In this document: positions 8,229 to 16,487 of the stretch, piece after piece
Position numbering within the stretch: position 1 is the stretch's first letter
Layout of the letters: each line of letters starts with the position of its first letter
Source of the DNA: Alphaproteobacteria bacterium
GTDB lineage: Bacteria; Pseudomonadota; Alphaproteobacteria; CAAHEQ01; UBA3637
Direction of reading: 5' to 3'
DNA length: 32,986 nt
Assembly: GCA_017394405.1 (NCBI GenBank)
Contig: JAFPYW010000056.1
Location: 1 to 32,986, forward strand
Notes under the pieces: generated by a model
Database searches by the model: none
What the model was told of the DNA's origin: nothing
Seen by the model: the letters and a program-made list of their open reading frames with translations, nothing else
Translations under genes and position numbers: made by a program

Positions 8229-9137
8229 ATGTCCCTGCCGCACCATTCAACTCGCATTTTGTTGAAAGATTTGATTGCCTTAAAAAGTCAGGCAGAATTG
8301 TTTATGTTGCCACCAACGGGGAAAAAATCAACCACCGGTTTTGGTTCCACATATTCGCCCTTCAAGTCGCGCGGATTGGATTTTCAAGAAGTGCGTGTTT
8401 ATCAACCCGGGGATGATATTCGCCAAATTGATTGGCATGTCACCGCAAAATACGGCAAACCCTTTACAAAACTTTACACTGAAGAAAAGGAACGCACGAT
8501 TTTCTTTGTGGTAGATTTACGCAATAATATGCACTTTGCCACGCATGGTGATTTTAAGGATGTTATTGCTGCTCGATTAGCCGCCTTCATGGCTTTTATG
8601 GCGGAACATCAAAAAGATAAACTGGGCTATATCATTATCACAGATGAAGGCATCACATCCAGCGGAGATGCGGATGCTTATGGCGTATTGACACCGATGT
8701 TCAATGCTTTAACTGGGGATGCAAAATACACCCAAGTAGCCGATCCATTTAATGCAATATGTCGGGCCTTGACTCAGTTATTACCGCGCGGGGCCTTTAC
8801 CTTTTTATTCAGCGATTTTTATGATTGGAATGCCACGCATACAGATATTTTGGCTCCTTTGTCCGAAAAAACGACATTTTTGTTTTGCCCGATTTATGAC
8901 GAATTGGAAATTCATTTGCCGGATGATACATTATCTTTTTCCGATGGAACTGACACGCTGACTATCTCGGCACATCAATCCAAACTCAGACAAAAATTTT
9001 ATGATGATTGGAAGCAGCGGACACAGATGTTGGAAACTGCTGCTAAAAAATACGGGTGGGGATTGCTGCCCATTAAAACAGATTCCGACTATTTGGCCGA
9101 CATCAGCCACTTTTGCTTTCAAGGGAGGAACGGATGA
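8229..9137 (+). CDS. DUF58 domain protein (vWA-like partner of MoxR)
   Basis: 302-residue DUF58 protein. The signature block is SRGLDFQEVRVYQPGDDIRQ (48-67) followed by IDWHVTAKYGKPF. The region after it has the alternating strand-helix pattern of a von Willebrand A domain (IFFVVDLRNNM, LGYIIITDEG, FTFLFSDFYDW). The metal-site motif expected as DxSxS reads DLRNN, so a MIDAS site is doubtful. A GGAG (8220-8223) precedes the start nine bases after the moxR stop. The 3' end overlaps the next gene through ATGA. DUF58-MoxR pairs are linked to envelope or stress functions in other bacteria; the precise role here is unknown. Confidence 0.9.
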   Translation: MSLPHHSTRILLKDLIALKSQAELFMLPPTGKKSTTGFGSTYSPFKSRGLDFQEVRVYQPGDDIRQIDWHVTAKYGKPFTKLYTEEKERTIFFVVDLRNNMHFATHGDFKDVIAARLAAFMAFMAEHQKDKLGYIIITDEGITSSGDADAYGVLTPMFNALTGDAKYTQVADPFNAICRALTQLLPRGAFTFLFSDFYDWNATHTDILAPLSEKTTFLFCPIYDELEIHLPDDTLSFSDGTDTLTISAHQSKLRQKFYDDWKQRTQMLETAAKKYGWGLLPIKTDSDYLADISHFCFQGRNG

Positions 9138-9481
9138 CCGATACACCCATTGATTTATCTGAACTCAGGGATATTCATTTGCCGATTAAACCGGATTTTT
9201 GGCCTTTGGCAACCGGATGGTGGATCACGCTCGGGGCAGTTTTGGCGGCGGTAATTACCCTTTTTATATTATTCAAGATATGGCATAATTTACCGGTTGT
9301 TTATGCCGTGCGCAAACTCAAAAAAATCAGCAACGATAAAAATGGCGTTTTGGAATATTTGAAGGGGGTATCAGCCCTGTTAAAACGGGTGGCAATCAAG
9401 GCCTATGGTCGTCCAACCGTCGCGCCACTCAGCGATCAAAAATGGCAGGTTTTTTATTACAAAGTGCTCCCCATACACTGA
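9134..9481 (+). CDS. DUF4381-like single-pass membrane protein, C-terminus lost to a frameshift
   Basis: 115 residues as read. The ATG at 9134 overlaps the DUF58 stop (ATGA) and follows GGGAGGAA. Residues about 28-52 form one membrane segment (WWITLGAVLAAVITLFILFK), followed by a basic cytoplasmic helix region (AVRKLKKISNDKNGVLEYLK) typical of DUF4381 proteins in MoxR-DUF58 operons. The frame ends soon after DQKWQVF, but the -1 frame continues from a run of six T (9450-9455) for about 53 more residues with family-like content (LLQSAPHTLTQNQAHLLAFA). The full-length product would be near 160 residues, the usual family size. A lost T, a homopolymer sequencing error, or slippage on the T run would each explain this. 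Confidence 0.7.
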   Translation: MTDTPIDLSELRDIHLPIKPDFWPLATGWWITLGAVLAAVITLFILFKIWHNLPVVYAVRKLKKISNDKNGVLEYLKGVSALLKRVAIKAYGRPTVAPLSDQKWQVFYYKVLPIH

Positions 9482-9615
9482 CACAAAATCAGGCGCATTT
9501 ATTGGCCTTTGCCATTTATGAACCTCTGCCATCCAAACCCACAGATCGTGTGATTTTAACTCAAAATGCCGAAAAGTGGATCAAGAAAGTTTTGAAAAAC
9601 AAAAAATCTTCTTGA
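9454..9615 (+). pseudogene. Out-of-frame C-terminal continuation of the DUF4381-like gene
   Basis: Read in the -1 frame from the six-T run, this gives about 53 residues ending at TGA 9613-9615, including LLAFAIYEPLPSKP and AEKWIKKVLKNKKSS. This matches the kind of C-terminus expected after the W..FL motif of DUF4381 proteins. It has no start codon or ribosome site of its own. Its stop overlaps the rpmG promoter -35. Confidence 0.6.
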
Positions 9616-9641
9616 CAAGTTCAAAAAAAAAAGATTAGAAT
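9612..9641 (+). promoter_or_regulatory. rpmG promoter
   Basis: Consensus TTGACA (9612-9617), 18 bases, TAGAAT (9636-9641), about 36 bases before the rpmG start. Confidence 0.65.
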
Positions 9642-9676
9642 ATCGCCAGTTTTAACTTGAAGAAAAGGCAATAACT

Positions 9677-9847
9677 ATGGCAAAAAAGAATGTTAAAAAT
9701 GAAATTCGTTTAGTCAGTACCGAAGGTACAGGGTATTTTTATATTGCAAAGAAAAACCCGAAAACACATACTGAAAAAATGAAAGTGCGCAAATACGACC
9801 GCAAGGCCCGTAAGCACGTTGAGTTTACAGAAAAACCCATCAAATAA
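9677..9847 (+). CDS. rpmG: 50S ribosomal protein L33
   Basis: 56-residue ribosomal protein of the large subunit, near the E site. The sequence begins [20 protein letters not shown], continues FYIAKKNPK and [17 protein letters not shown], and ends TEKPIK, typical of alphaproteobacterial L33. It lacks the CxxC pairs, so it is the zinc-independent form. AAAAGGC (9663-9669) precedes the start. It has its own promoter and a strong terminator, so it is monocistronic. Confidence 0.96.
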   Translation: MAKKNVKNEIRLVSTEGTGYFYIAKKNPKTHTEKMKVRKYDRKARKHVEFTEKPIK

Positions 9848-9871
9848 TCTCCTTTTGGGTTATGTTTCAAA

Positions 9872-9907
9872 CGGGTCCGAAGAAATTCGGACTCGTTTTA
9901 TTTTATC
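9872..9907 (+). terminator. rpmG terminator, probably bidirectional
   Basis: Ten-base-pair stem (9872-9881 with 9886-9895, one G-T pair) closed by a GAAA tetraloop and followed by TTTTATTTTA. The convergent metallopeptidase gene ends just beyond it. Confidence 0.85.
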
Positions 9908-10572
9908 ATTTGAAGGGCTCGGCCATTTTTCTTCAACCATTTTTCTGCAACGCGCCGATGTGGTGTCAATTCATCCACTAACGCCCAAAAACGCACGCTG
10001 TGATTCATTTGTTTCAAGTGGGCAACTTCATGGGCGACCAAATAATCAATAACTTCCACCGGAGCAAAGGCAATTTTCCAACAAAAACTCAAATTTTTAG
10101 TGCTGGAACAACTGCCCCACCGAGATGAGGTGTTGCGCAATGTAATACGTCCTGCTTTGATACCCATTTTTGCCGTTAAATCCGCCACTTGTTTTTGAAT
10201 ATACGGCAACAATTTTTTTTGTCCATATGAACAAACACGGCGGTGGAAAAATTCGGCCTCACCGGATACCAGCAAAACACCTGCCTGTTCCCCCGTTTCT
10301 TTTCCCTGTTTTAATTTGTATTTTTTACCCATGATAGTGATGGTTTCGCCCGGTTCAAAAGCACGTGGCATCGGCCCATATTGAATATGAGCCCGAATCC
10401 ATGGTAATTGTTTTTTCGCAAAGGCCACAGCTAACATTTTAGGGCAAAACTTGGGACATGTTAAAACGATCTCCCCCCGTTGATTTTGCTTTAACAAAAT
10501 ATGATTAGCACGCGGATTTCTGTAAAATAAAACTTGAAAATTCCCGACTTTAATAGTTTCCTGACTTGACAT
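9898..10572 (-). CDS. YgjP-like (DUF45, M48-related) metallopeptidase
   Basis: 224-residue protein with the YgjP/DUF45 layout. The N-terminal beta-rich part contains RANHILLKQNQRGEIVLTCP and TITIMGKKYKLK. The conserved RWGSCSSTKNLSFCWKIAFA (151-170) leads to the zinc site HEVAH (181-185) with a third ligand in the H191-S-x-x-FW motif and the downstream helix that often ends this family. The HExxH motif predicts a zinc-dependent hydrolase, but no substrate is established for the family. AAGGG lies upstream of the start. It diverges from the small membrane protein gene. Confidence 0.92.
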   Translation of the reverse strand: MSSQETIKVGNFQVLFYRNPRANHILLKQNQRGEIVLTCPKFCPKMLAVAFAKKQLPWIRAHIQYGPMPRAFEPGETITIMGKKYKLKQGKETGEQAGVLLVSGEAEFFHRRVCSYGQKKLLPYIQKQVADLTAKMGIKAGRITLRNTSSRWGSCSSTKNLSFCWKIAFAPVEVIDYLVAHEVAHLKQMNHSVRFWALVDELTPHRRVAEKWLKKNGRALQMIK

Positions 10573-10627
10573 TATTACCCTTTTTTGTTATTGTTTGAGA
10601 ATATACAACAAGAAAGGGAAAATTTCA

Positions 10628-10885
10628 ATGGAGAAATTGTTTAAATTCATACATTTTATGCTCAGCGCTTTAATCAATGTGATGGCGGCCGTAGGTTTGG
10701 TCATTGTTTTGCTATGGTTGATTTGGGATGTTTCTCCACAACAAACCATTACGAAAACGGCTTATTTCTTTTCTGAAAGTTGGGCTTTAATAACAGGGCG
10801 GCAGCCAGATGATTCCACAAAAAATCTTGTCACACAACAACAATTAAACGATTCGGCCGAACATACGCATTATTTAGAAAAATAG
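10628..10885 (+). CDS. Small single-pass membrane protein of unknown function
   Basis: 85 residues. The start at 10628 is preferred over an upstream in-frame ATG at 10595 because AAGAAAGGGA (10611-10620) lies at the right distance. A hydrophobic segment covers about 12-37 (LSALINVMAAVGLVIVLLWL); the remainder is polar and ends QLNDSAEHTHYLEK. I do not recognise a family. It lies between the YgjP and SixA-like genes, with 68 bases before the latter, so the two could be cotranscribed. Confidence 0.6.
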   Translation: MEKLFKFIHFMLSALINVMAAVGLVIVLLWLIWDVSPQQTITKTAYFFSESWALITGRQPDDSTKNLVTQQQLNDSAEHTHYLEK

Positions 10886-10953
10886 AACGCGTTGCATTTT
10901 TAGAATATTCTGCCCATATTTTACACACCATTTAACAAAAGGGGGTGTTTCAT

Positions 10954-11445
10954 ATGGAATTACACAGATCATTATATATTTTAACTGCGGGGGAACCGGA
11001 TGAAACAGCACCGGTTTTGAACGAACTGAAACGCCCTTTATCGCGAAAGGGAGTCGCCCAGGTCTTGACATTGCTTGAACGAATAAAAGAAAAACCTTTT
11101 CCTTTACCAGATCTAATTTTATGTTCGCCCAGTTTATATGTCCGTCAGACGTTGGATCTATTACATGAGGTTTTGGGCAATATAGATACAACGTATAAAG
11201 ATGCCCTGTATTCAGCGCCAGATTATCGCATTTTGGATATTGTGCGATCATTAGATGACATTTTATCACATGTTATGATTTTGGGGGAATTACCGGGCTT
11301 AAATCAATTTATAAATTACGCATGCGAAGGATTAAAAAACAAAAAACTAAAACCGGCACAGGGCGTTTTGATTACCTTAAAAGACACGCAATCATGGCAT
11401 ACTTTTGGTCCGCAAAAAACCAAGTGCCGATCTTTATTCACCTAA
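10954..11445 (+). CDS. SixA-like histidine phosphatase homologue lacking its catalytic histidines
   Basis: 163 residues. The fold signatures of SixA-type phosphatases are in place: LYILTAGEPDE at the N-terminus, KRPLSRKGVAQ (26-36), PDLILCSPSLYVRQT (52-66), ALYSA (85-89) and VMILGELPGLNQFI (107-120). In active members the first motif is RHG or RHA and the last GHNPG. Here they read T11-A12-G13 and G111-E112-L-P-G, so both histidines are replaced while the arginine in CSPSLYVRQT is kept. It is therefore probably not a phosphatase and may bind a phosphohistidine partner or serve structurally. A GTG at 10945 is possible, but ATG 10954 behind AAAAGGGGG is better. It borders the phage-like cassette. 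Confidence 0.75.
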   Translation: MELHRSLYILTAGEPDETAPVLNELKRPLSRKGVAQVLTLLERIKEKPFPLPDLILCSPSLYVRQTLDLLHEVLGNIDTTYKDALYSAPDYRILDIVRSLDDILSHVMILGELPGLNQFINYACEGLKNKKLKPAQGVLITLKDTQSWHTFGPQKTKCRSLFT

Positions 11446-11471
11446 AACAAAATGAAAGGAAAGTTCTTTTT

Positions 11472-11651
11472 TTAGGCCGGTTTTGCATTACCGATATTTA
11501 ACGCAAATACGTTCAAACATGATTTTATTTTTCTCAACACATTATCATCTTTTGTTGTGGGTGTCAGCGCTGCTAATGCACTGGCGCCCGCAATAATGGA
11601 TGTAACGGCTGTCAAAATATCGTTAAAGTTTGTCATAATAAATTGAATCAT
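11472..11651 (-). CDS. Small phage-type protein (59 aa), last gene of the virion cassette
   Basis: 59 residues, starting MIQFIMTNFNDILTAVTSII and containing AGASALAALTPTTKDDNVLR, then FALNIGNAKPA. Short proteins with an alanine-rich hydrophobic stretch, a TPTTKDD-like turn and a C-terminal ALNxGxAK motif accompany lysis genes in many proteobacterial phages. Function is unproven; a holin-like or accessory membrane role is possible. GGAGG precedes the start by five bases. It follows the XhlA-like and endolysin genes. Confidence 0.65.
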   Translation of the reverse strand: MIQFIMTNFNDILTAVTSIIAGASALAALTPTTKDDNVLRKIKSCLNVFALNIGNAKPA

Positions 11652-11661
11652 TTTTCCTCCT

Positions 11662-11973
11662 TCATTTGAAAATCAAGTTTAACAATGCCACACAAATAGC
11701 CGTGGCGGTAGTAACCGAAATAGCCCCTAAAATTGTTTTTACTGGGGCTAATTCAGACCGGGCAACATAATCTTTTTTAATTTGATCATGTACCCGTTCG
11801 CAAACACTTTTTGTTTGAACACGACCGATAAAATTCATCAATTCGTCATGGACCGACAAAACATATTTGCTCAATGTATGCAATTCATTTTTAATGTCGC
11901 ACACCTCAGTCTGTAAATTGACAACTGAGGCCATCAATTTACCCATTTCTATATTCAAATTTTGCTGAACCAT
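11662..11973 (-). CDS. XhlA/holin-like phage membrane protein
   Basis: 103 residues from ATG 11973, which follows GAGGAGA; a longer in-frame reading to 12048 runs into the endolysin gene and is less likely. The N-terminal two thirds are a heptad-like helical region (MGKLMASVVNLQTEVCDIKN) and the C-terminus is one hydrophobic segment (LGAISVTTATAICVALLNLI). This coiled coil plus tail anchor resembles XhlA-type lysis proteins and some holins. Position directly after the endolysin supports a lysis role, but the family is inferred from topology only. Confidence 0.6.
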   Translation of the reverse strand: MVQQNLNIEMGKLMASVVNLQTEVCDIKNELHTLSKYVLSVHDELMNFIGRVQTKSVCERVHDQIKKDYVARSELAPVKTILGAISVTTATAICVALLNLIFK

Positions 11974-11984
11974 GTAATCTCTCC

Positions 11985-12392
11985 TCAATATAATGCGTAA
12001 AACACATGGTGACCTACTTCCGCGCTTGGAATAGCAACGCGCGCCCAATACGGATGAACCGATTTTGTGTGATAATGTGTTGCCCCTTTGGTATGATCAG
12101 GCAAAAAACCGGCAATAGCCCGTTTGGCGACACGCATACATATTTGATAGATTTTGTTATCTTTCAGATCTTGGTTTAACAAGGCACGATTAGGATCGTT
12201 GGGATTCCAACAAGAAAACTGAAAGGGCTTCAAACAAACCTCTTCTATTGTTTTTCCCCACCAAAACGATCCAATCCGTTCGGCGTGTTTTACACGATTG
12301 ATAATTACATTCGCAACGGCCTCTATTCCACTCAACGATTCGCCGCGCGCTTCACCAAATAATGTTTTGGCGAAAACTTCTAATTCTGTCAT
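11985..12392 (-). CDS. Phage endolysin, SleB/CwlJ-type cell wall hydrolase
   Basis: 135 residues from ATG 12392, which follows AAAAAGGAG; the longer reading to 12428 would overlap the terminase end. It matches the Hydrolase_2 family: LFGEARGES (11-19, with the presumed catalytic Glu), AVANVIINRVKH, FQFSCWNPNDPNRALL (58-73), GATHYHTKSVHPYWA and the GHHVFYALY end. Such enzymes cleave the glycan backbone of peptidoglycan. There is no signal peptide, so release would need a holin, consistent with the small membrane proteins downstream. It lies 15 bases after terL. Confidence 0.9.
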   Translation of the reverse strand: MTELEVFAKTLFGEARGESLSGIEAVANVIINRVKHAERIGSFWWGKTIEEVCLKPFQFSCWNPNDPNRALLNQDLKDNKIYQICMRVAKRAIAGFLPDHTKGATHYHTKSVHPYWARVAIPSAEVGHHVFYALY

Positions 12393-12406
12393 CCTAAAAC
12401 TCCTTT

Positions 12407-13831
12407 TTAATTTATATTTCCCTGCCATTTGGGCCTGTTCAGACGGACAAAGGCATTTCGTTTTAACCGCACCGGTTCAGCCAACAAACACCCGGCCACC
12501 GCATCCAAAGCGTCATCATGGCCCTTGGGGGCAAAGGGATGAAAGTCCTGTAATTCATCCAAAAAATTCGTCTGTTTAATGCTGGTATGAACAGATAAAG
12601 CCCCATTCATCAACGGCACTTCAAATGCAGACAAAATCCGGTTTTGCTTGCGTGTTCTGGCGATTTCTTCAATCACAGCACACCCCACTTTTGCGCGATT
12701 TAATTCCTGACGCAACAATGCCGGCAAAAACTTACCGATCCCATTTGTTTCCAAATGAATGGCTGGCAAATGATTTTCCTTGATAAAAGCTACCACTTCC
12801 CGACATTGATATCCTGCGGCTTCCACTTTTGGGGGCACCTTCAGGTATTTCAGGCGATGTAAATAGTAATGCCCTTCTGCGTCCGTAAAAACACAAGCAA
12901 TCACACTGCTATCCCCTTTGGCAGACCCGAATGCTGGATCCCACCAACAAGAAACCGATACCATTTGTGTGTCGCCAATTTTTAATGAGGCCGAATCGTT
13001 TGCCTCGTGGTATGTCAATTCATCCGAATAAAAGAGCAATCGTTTTACATCCAATCTGGCATCTGCACTTTGAATGGCCTTCAACATCATTTGGCTTTGG
13101 AATTTGAAACGTCCGGTACAACTTTTCATTTCCTCAATCTTTTTTAACGGGTATTTTTCAGGCCAATTTGATTCTCCATCCTTGTTTAACAAAGGGACTT
13201 TCATCACGGGCCAGTTTTTCAAAAAACCATCTTTGGTGTTATACAATGTATCTTGCGCATGCGGCGTACCCATATATAACATCATGCCATTTGGGGACAA
13301 GATATATTCCAAATCGGCCAATTTGCGCCGCAATTCACGCCGTTTAGCGGAAGTGTCACAGGTTTTGGGCACTTCCACATCGTCACAAATAATCACGTCA
13401 GCCCGACACCCGGTTAAATTAGATCCCAATCCTTTGGCCAAAACAGATGGATCGCGGCCTGTATCTGAACGGCGCACAGACAAACAATCTGACGCCCATT
13501 CTGACGGCTTGACGGGCTTCATATCTTGGCACAAAGGATGCGATGTTAAAATCCGTTTTATATGCTGTACCATTTTGCGGGCCAACATATAATCCGCCGC
13601 CACCACTAAAATGCGTAAATTCGGATGAAAACGCAATAACCAAGCGCAAAACAATCCCACTAATGTTGATTTACCAGATGCACGAAAAGCCATTAAAAGC
13701 CCCCGTTTGGGACCATGCCAAATGCGCTCCAAAAACCGGCAAATTCCCCGATGATGGCGGGGGAAATTCAAATGCAAACTGTGGTTCCAAAGCCACACGA
13801 ATTCATTCAAACGAATCGTCATCTGGGTCAT
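12407..13831 (-). CDS. Phage terminase large subunit
   Basis: 474-residue DNA-packaging motor. The ATPase half has Walker A FRASGKST (49-56) and Walker B VIICDDVE (146-153), with a coupling motif in YMGTPHAQD. The RNase H-like nuclease half has acidic residues in the expected positions: D298 (WWDPAFGSAKGDSS), E361 (HLETNGIGKF) and D439/D440 (GHDDALDAVAG). Length and motifs are intact. GGAGG precedes the start, which overlaps the preceding small gene by 29 bases. Terminase at the end of the cluster, behind the tail genes and ahead of the endolysin, follows the T7-like order. Confidence 0.95.
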   Translation of the reverse strand: MTQMTIRLNEFVWLWNHSLHLNFPRHHRGICRFLERIWHGPKRGLLMAFRASGKSTLVGLFCAWLLRFHPNLRILVVAADYMLARKMVQHIKRILTSHPLCQDMKPVKPSEWASDCLSVRRSDTGRDPSVLAKGLGSNLTGCRADVIICDDVEVPKTCDTSAKRRELRRKLADLEYILSPNGMMLYMGTPHAQDTLYNTKDGFLKNWPVMKVPLLNKDGESNWPEKYPLKKIEEMKSCTGRFKFQSQMMLKAIQSADARLDVKRLLFYSDELTYHEANDSASLKIGDTQMVSVSCWWDPAFGSAKGDSSVIACVFTDAEGHYYLHRLKYLKVPPKVEAAGYQCREVVAFIKENHLPAIHLETNGIGKFLPALLRQELNRAKVGCAVIEEIARTRKQNRILSAFEVPLMNGALSVHTSIKQTNFLDELQDFHPFAPKGHDDALDAVAGCLLAEPVRLKRNAFVRLNRPKWQGNIN

Positions 13832-14081
13832 TTTGAACCTCCATTTGTGCTTGTTTTAACAAGTCCATCAAAACATTTGCATCCGGACACACAGAAGTGC
13901 CTTCAATAATTTTTTTTATCATCAACAAATGTGCCAAAACGGCCTTACATGCGTTGTGATAAAGCATGAATGATTTAGCATCATCTGGGGCCGGTTGCTG
14001 ACAAAACTGGCGATAATCGGATATTGTTTTTTGTAAAAACTCCGACCAATTATCTGCGGAAAATACTGCTAAATCCACCAT
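13803..14081 (-). CDS. Small protein before terL, candidate small terminase subunit
   Basis: 92 residues, largely helical, beginning MVDLAVFSADNWSEFLQKTI and ending in an acidic tail (NDPDDDSFE). AGGAG precedes the start. No DNA-binding motif is obvious, and I do not recognise the family by sequence. Location immediately upstream of and overlapping terL, its size and its helical content fit a TerS-like role in podoviral packaging. This is an inference from context. Confidence 0.5.
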   Translation of the reverse strand: MVDLAVFSADNWSEFLQKTISDYRQFCQQPAPDDAKSFMLYHNACKAVLAHLLMIKKIIEGTSVCPDANVLMDLLKQAQMEVQNDPDDDSFE

Positions 14082-14089
14082 GTCTTCTC

Positions 14090-14560
14090 CTACTCACCGG
14101 AAGACATGCTGCTTAAACTCTTCGCGGTACTCAATAAAGACTGAGCTTGATTATTACGCAATTTTTCCAACGTCAGCAAATTCCGAGAATTTGTTTGTTT
14201 CAAACTATTATTCAGCTTTGACAACTTATATTGTTTTTGGGCAACTTGATATTTGTCTTCCATATCAAAATCTTTTTTCATTTGATCTAATACAACTTGT
14301 CCGGAACCGGATTTTGACGACAATCCGCTGGCGCCTAATTTGGCCTTATAAGTGGATTGTTGTTGAGCCAACAAATTTCTGTTTTTGCGTTGTTCTTCTT
14401 TGACAGACGATTCAATGTTTTGGCGTTCCAGTTGCGCCTGTTCAACGGCGGCTTGGTTTGCCTTTTTTGCGGCCTTTTTTTCGGCCTCAATACTTTTATG
14501 TGTAAAATATGCCGATCCCAAAACAGAAACGACATTTGCAACTGCTGCTGCGTGTGCCAT
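14090..14560 (-). CDS. Putative internal virion (core) protein
   Basis: 156 residues. A short Ala/Val-rich hydrophobic start (MAHAAAVANVVSVLGSAYFT) is followed by a long Lys/Glu/Gln/Ala-rich helix (about 25-75) and Ser/Asn/Gln-rich helices with SGLSSKSGSGQVVLDQM. This composition matches the small internal virion proteins of T7-like phages, which lie between tail tubular and packaging genes as here. The large gp15/gp16-type core proteins are absent. GGAGG precedes the start. Confidence 0.65.
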   Translation of the reverse strand: MAHAAAVANVVSVLGSAYFTHKSIEAEKKAAKKANQAAVEQAQLERQNIESSVKEEQRKNRNLLAQQQSTYKAKLGASGLSSKSGSGQVVLDQMKKDFDMEDKYQVAQKQYKLSKLNNSLKQTNSRNLLTLEKLRNNQAQSLLSTAKSLSSMSSGE

Positions 14561-14561
14561 T

Positions 14562-16487
14562 TTAACCTCCTAACTTTATATCACTTACGACAGACACCAA
14601 CCTGAATGGCTGAGGACTGGAGCCACGAATTTCCCACAAAGGACTTGTCGGACTGCGCATCCACCCCAAAGACCTCAAAACCAGATCTTTTGTTTTTTGC
14701 GTGGCGGGACTATCCAATTTATATGCTGCCAAATCTGGCACCATTTCCTGATGGACCCCCGTTCCCGTATCAATTTCCAATGATTGTGTATCAATTAAAC
14801 GAAAGACGGCACGCACCAAACGACAACTGGTCACTGGCGCATTACCATTATTTGCTGCGGCGGCCGGTGGCAAAGGAATCACTTGATGTGTAAAGGGCAG
14901 GCCTACTTCTATTTTTCTTGCATCGTGCAATAAAAACACACAGCCATTTTCCACCACTTGCGGATCCAACACGATGCCGTCCGTCGTCAAAGCAACCGTT
15001 TTTCCTTCCAAATGATCCAAATTTTCAATCATACTAACTGGGGTATCAGATGAAATCAAATGCCCGCTGTCTGTATGCAAATTTGGATCAAAACATTCCA
15101 ATGAATAGGCCTCGTCACGCTGAATCACGAAATAGGCCTTTTCACCCAAAAGAGCCACAGATAAAAATTGTCCGTCTGTTATTTGTTCCGTCCAACTTTG
15201 AATATCTTCAGATCTAAAACTGGTTAAAACAACCAATGATCCGTTGGACATCACCAAATAGGCCTGACGTTCATATTTGTCGTAGGCCATATCTAATGGG
15301 TGTTGTATCAAATGTTTGGACAACAACGAAATATCTCGGGCCTGATAGATACCTTCTAAATCCGAGAATAAAAATTCACGAATTTCACGGCCGTTTGCCC
15401 CTGCAAAAATAGTGGCACCATCTATACCTAATGGCGGCACATACAAATCCGTACGGCTGCCCACTTGGGTTTGACGTTTTAATTGAATATCGGCCGGTGT
15501 CAAAGGATCCCCCGATACCATCCATTCCGCACTGGCGGTAAAAACTTGTAAATGTCGGCCAGCAAATAATGCCGCAATATAATCAGATTGATCCGACAAA
15601 ATCTTAAATTCAATCGCTTCTGAATCATAACCCGATCCCTGTTCAAAATTCGTAATATCGCCGGTTTGACTAAACCACAAGGTGTTGGGTAAATCTCGGC
15701 TGCCACCAAAGACCAATCGGGATTGATAGGTACAAACCGTTCTGGGCCACCCATGAGCAGAACAAAAAGCCGGCTCCCCCCAACTGCGTGTCGGGTCCAA
15801 ACGTGTGTTGGCCCCCACACCATCCGCATCCAGTAATTTCTTTTTAACAACTGCCGTTGCGTGTGTGCTGTCTGTTACAGATTGAATCTGGGCATAGCCA
15901 TCACCTATTTTGAATTGTTGTCCCACATGACGATTTTCAAAAGTGGCGGCACTGGTTGTTAAAGTAACGGTACCGGAACACCCCGATGAAGATAAGGTTA
16001 CATCATCCCCTGCAAAACGAACATAGGGTTGATAAATGCAACCATCTTCCACCAAAAAGGCAAAGGAAACGATTTGCCATGTATTATTTGTATAAACCAA
16101 TTTTTGCGGTGCCACATCCGGATGAACAATCATAAAACCATCCGAAATTTGACACCAACATAATTGTCGGATTTGATCGTCAGTCCAAGGTGTTGTCAAT
16201 GTTGTTATCAAGACATCGTCTTGGAAAATTTTTGTCGCCTCATCTTGAATCAGCAACAAAAAATGTTGTGTTTTATTTGGTTCAAAAGCAATTAAACGCC
16301 CGAAATCTTCCACATCAGAAATGTACTTTAACCCCGAACGCCGATGAATACCACCGGTGGCTTCCAAAAACACATTTTTTAATGCAAAGGCCCCATTTTC
16401 ATAGGCGGTTAAATCAACACGGCCCAACAAATCTTGGGATAATTCGCCGGCCGAAAAATTTGTTTTACTTGTGAATAAATTTGTCAT
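14562..16487 (-). CDS. Tail tubular protein B-like protein (podovirus nozzle)
   Basis: 641 residues. The N-terminus (NFSAGELSQDLLGRVDLTAY, ALKNVFLEATGGIHRRSGLK) is characteristic of the large tail proteins of alphaproteobacterial podophages, which form the nozzle beneath the portal. Further typical stretches are WPRTVCTYQSRLVFGGSRDL, PNTLWFSQTGDITNFEQG and ATIFAGANGREIREFLFSDL. It is intact and of normal size. Its start overlaps the stop of the tail tubular A gene by four bases (ATGA), with GAGGTG upstream. No tail fibre gene follows it. Confidence 0.88.
   Translation of the reverse strand: MTNLFTSKTNFSAGELSQDLLGRVDLTAYENGAFALKNVFLEATGGIHRRSGLKYISDVEDFGRLIAFEPNKTQHFLLLIQDEATKIFQDDVLITTLTTPWTDDQIRQLCWCQISDGFMIVHPDVAPQKLVYTNNTWQIVSFAFLVEDGCIYQPYVRFAGDDVTLSSSGCSGTVTLTTSAATFENRHVGQQFKIGDGYAQIQSVTDSTHATAVVKKKLLDADGVGANTRLDPTRSWGEPAFCSAHGWPRTVCTYQSRLVFGGSRDLPNTLWFSQTGDITNFEQGSGYDSEAIEFKILSDQSDYIAALFAGRHLQVFTASAEWMVSGDPLTPADIQLKRQTQVGSRTDLYVPPLGIDGATIFAGANGREIREFLFSDLEGIYQARDISLLSKHLIQHPLDMAYDKYERQAYLVMSNGSLVVLTSFRSEDIQSWTEQITDGQFLSVALLGEKAYFVIQRDEAYSLECFDPNLHTDSGHLISSDTPVSMIENLDHLEGKTVALTTDGIVLDPQVVENGCVFLLHDARKIEVGLPFTHQVIPLPPAAAANNGNAPVTSCRLVRAVFRLIDTQSLEIDTGTGVHQEMVPDLAAYKLDSPATQKTKDLVLRSLGWMRSPTSPLWEIRGSSPQPFRLVSVVSDIKLGG

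Noticed and set aside
11446-11471. Terminator between the SixA-like gene and the cassette
   Set aside because: Only a long-loop CCTAAAA/TTTTTAGG pairing is possible here, too weak to call.
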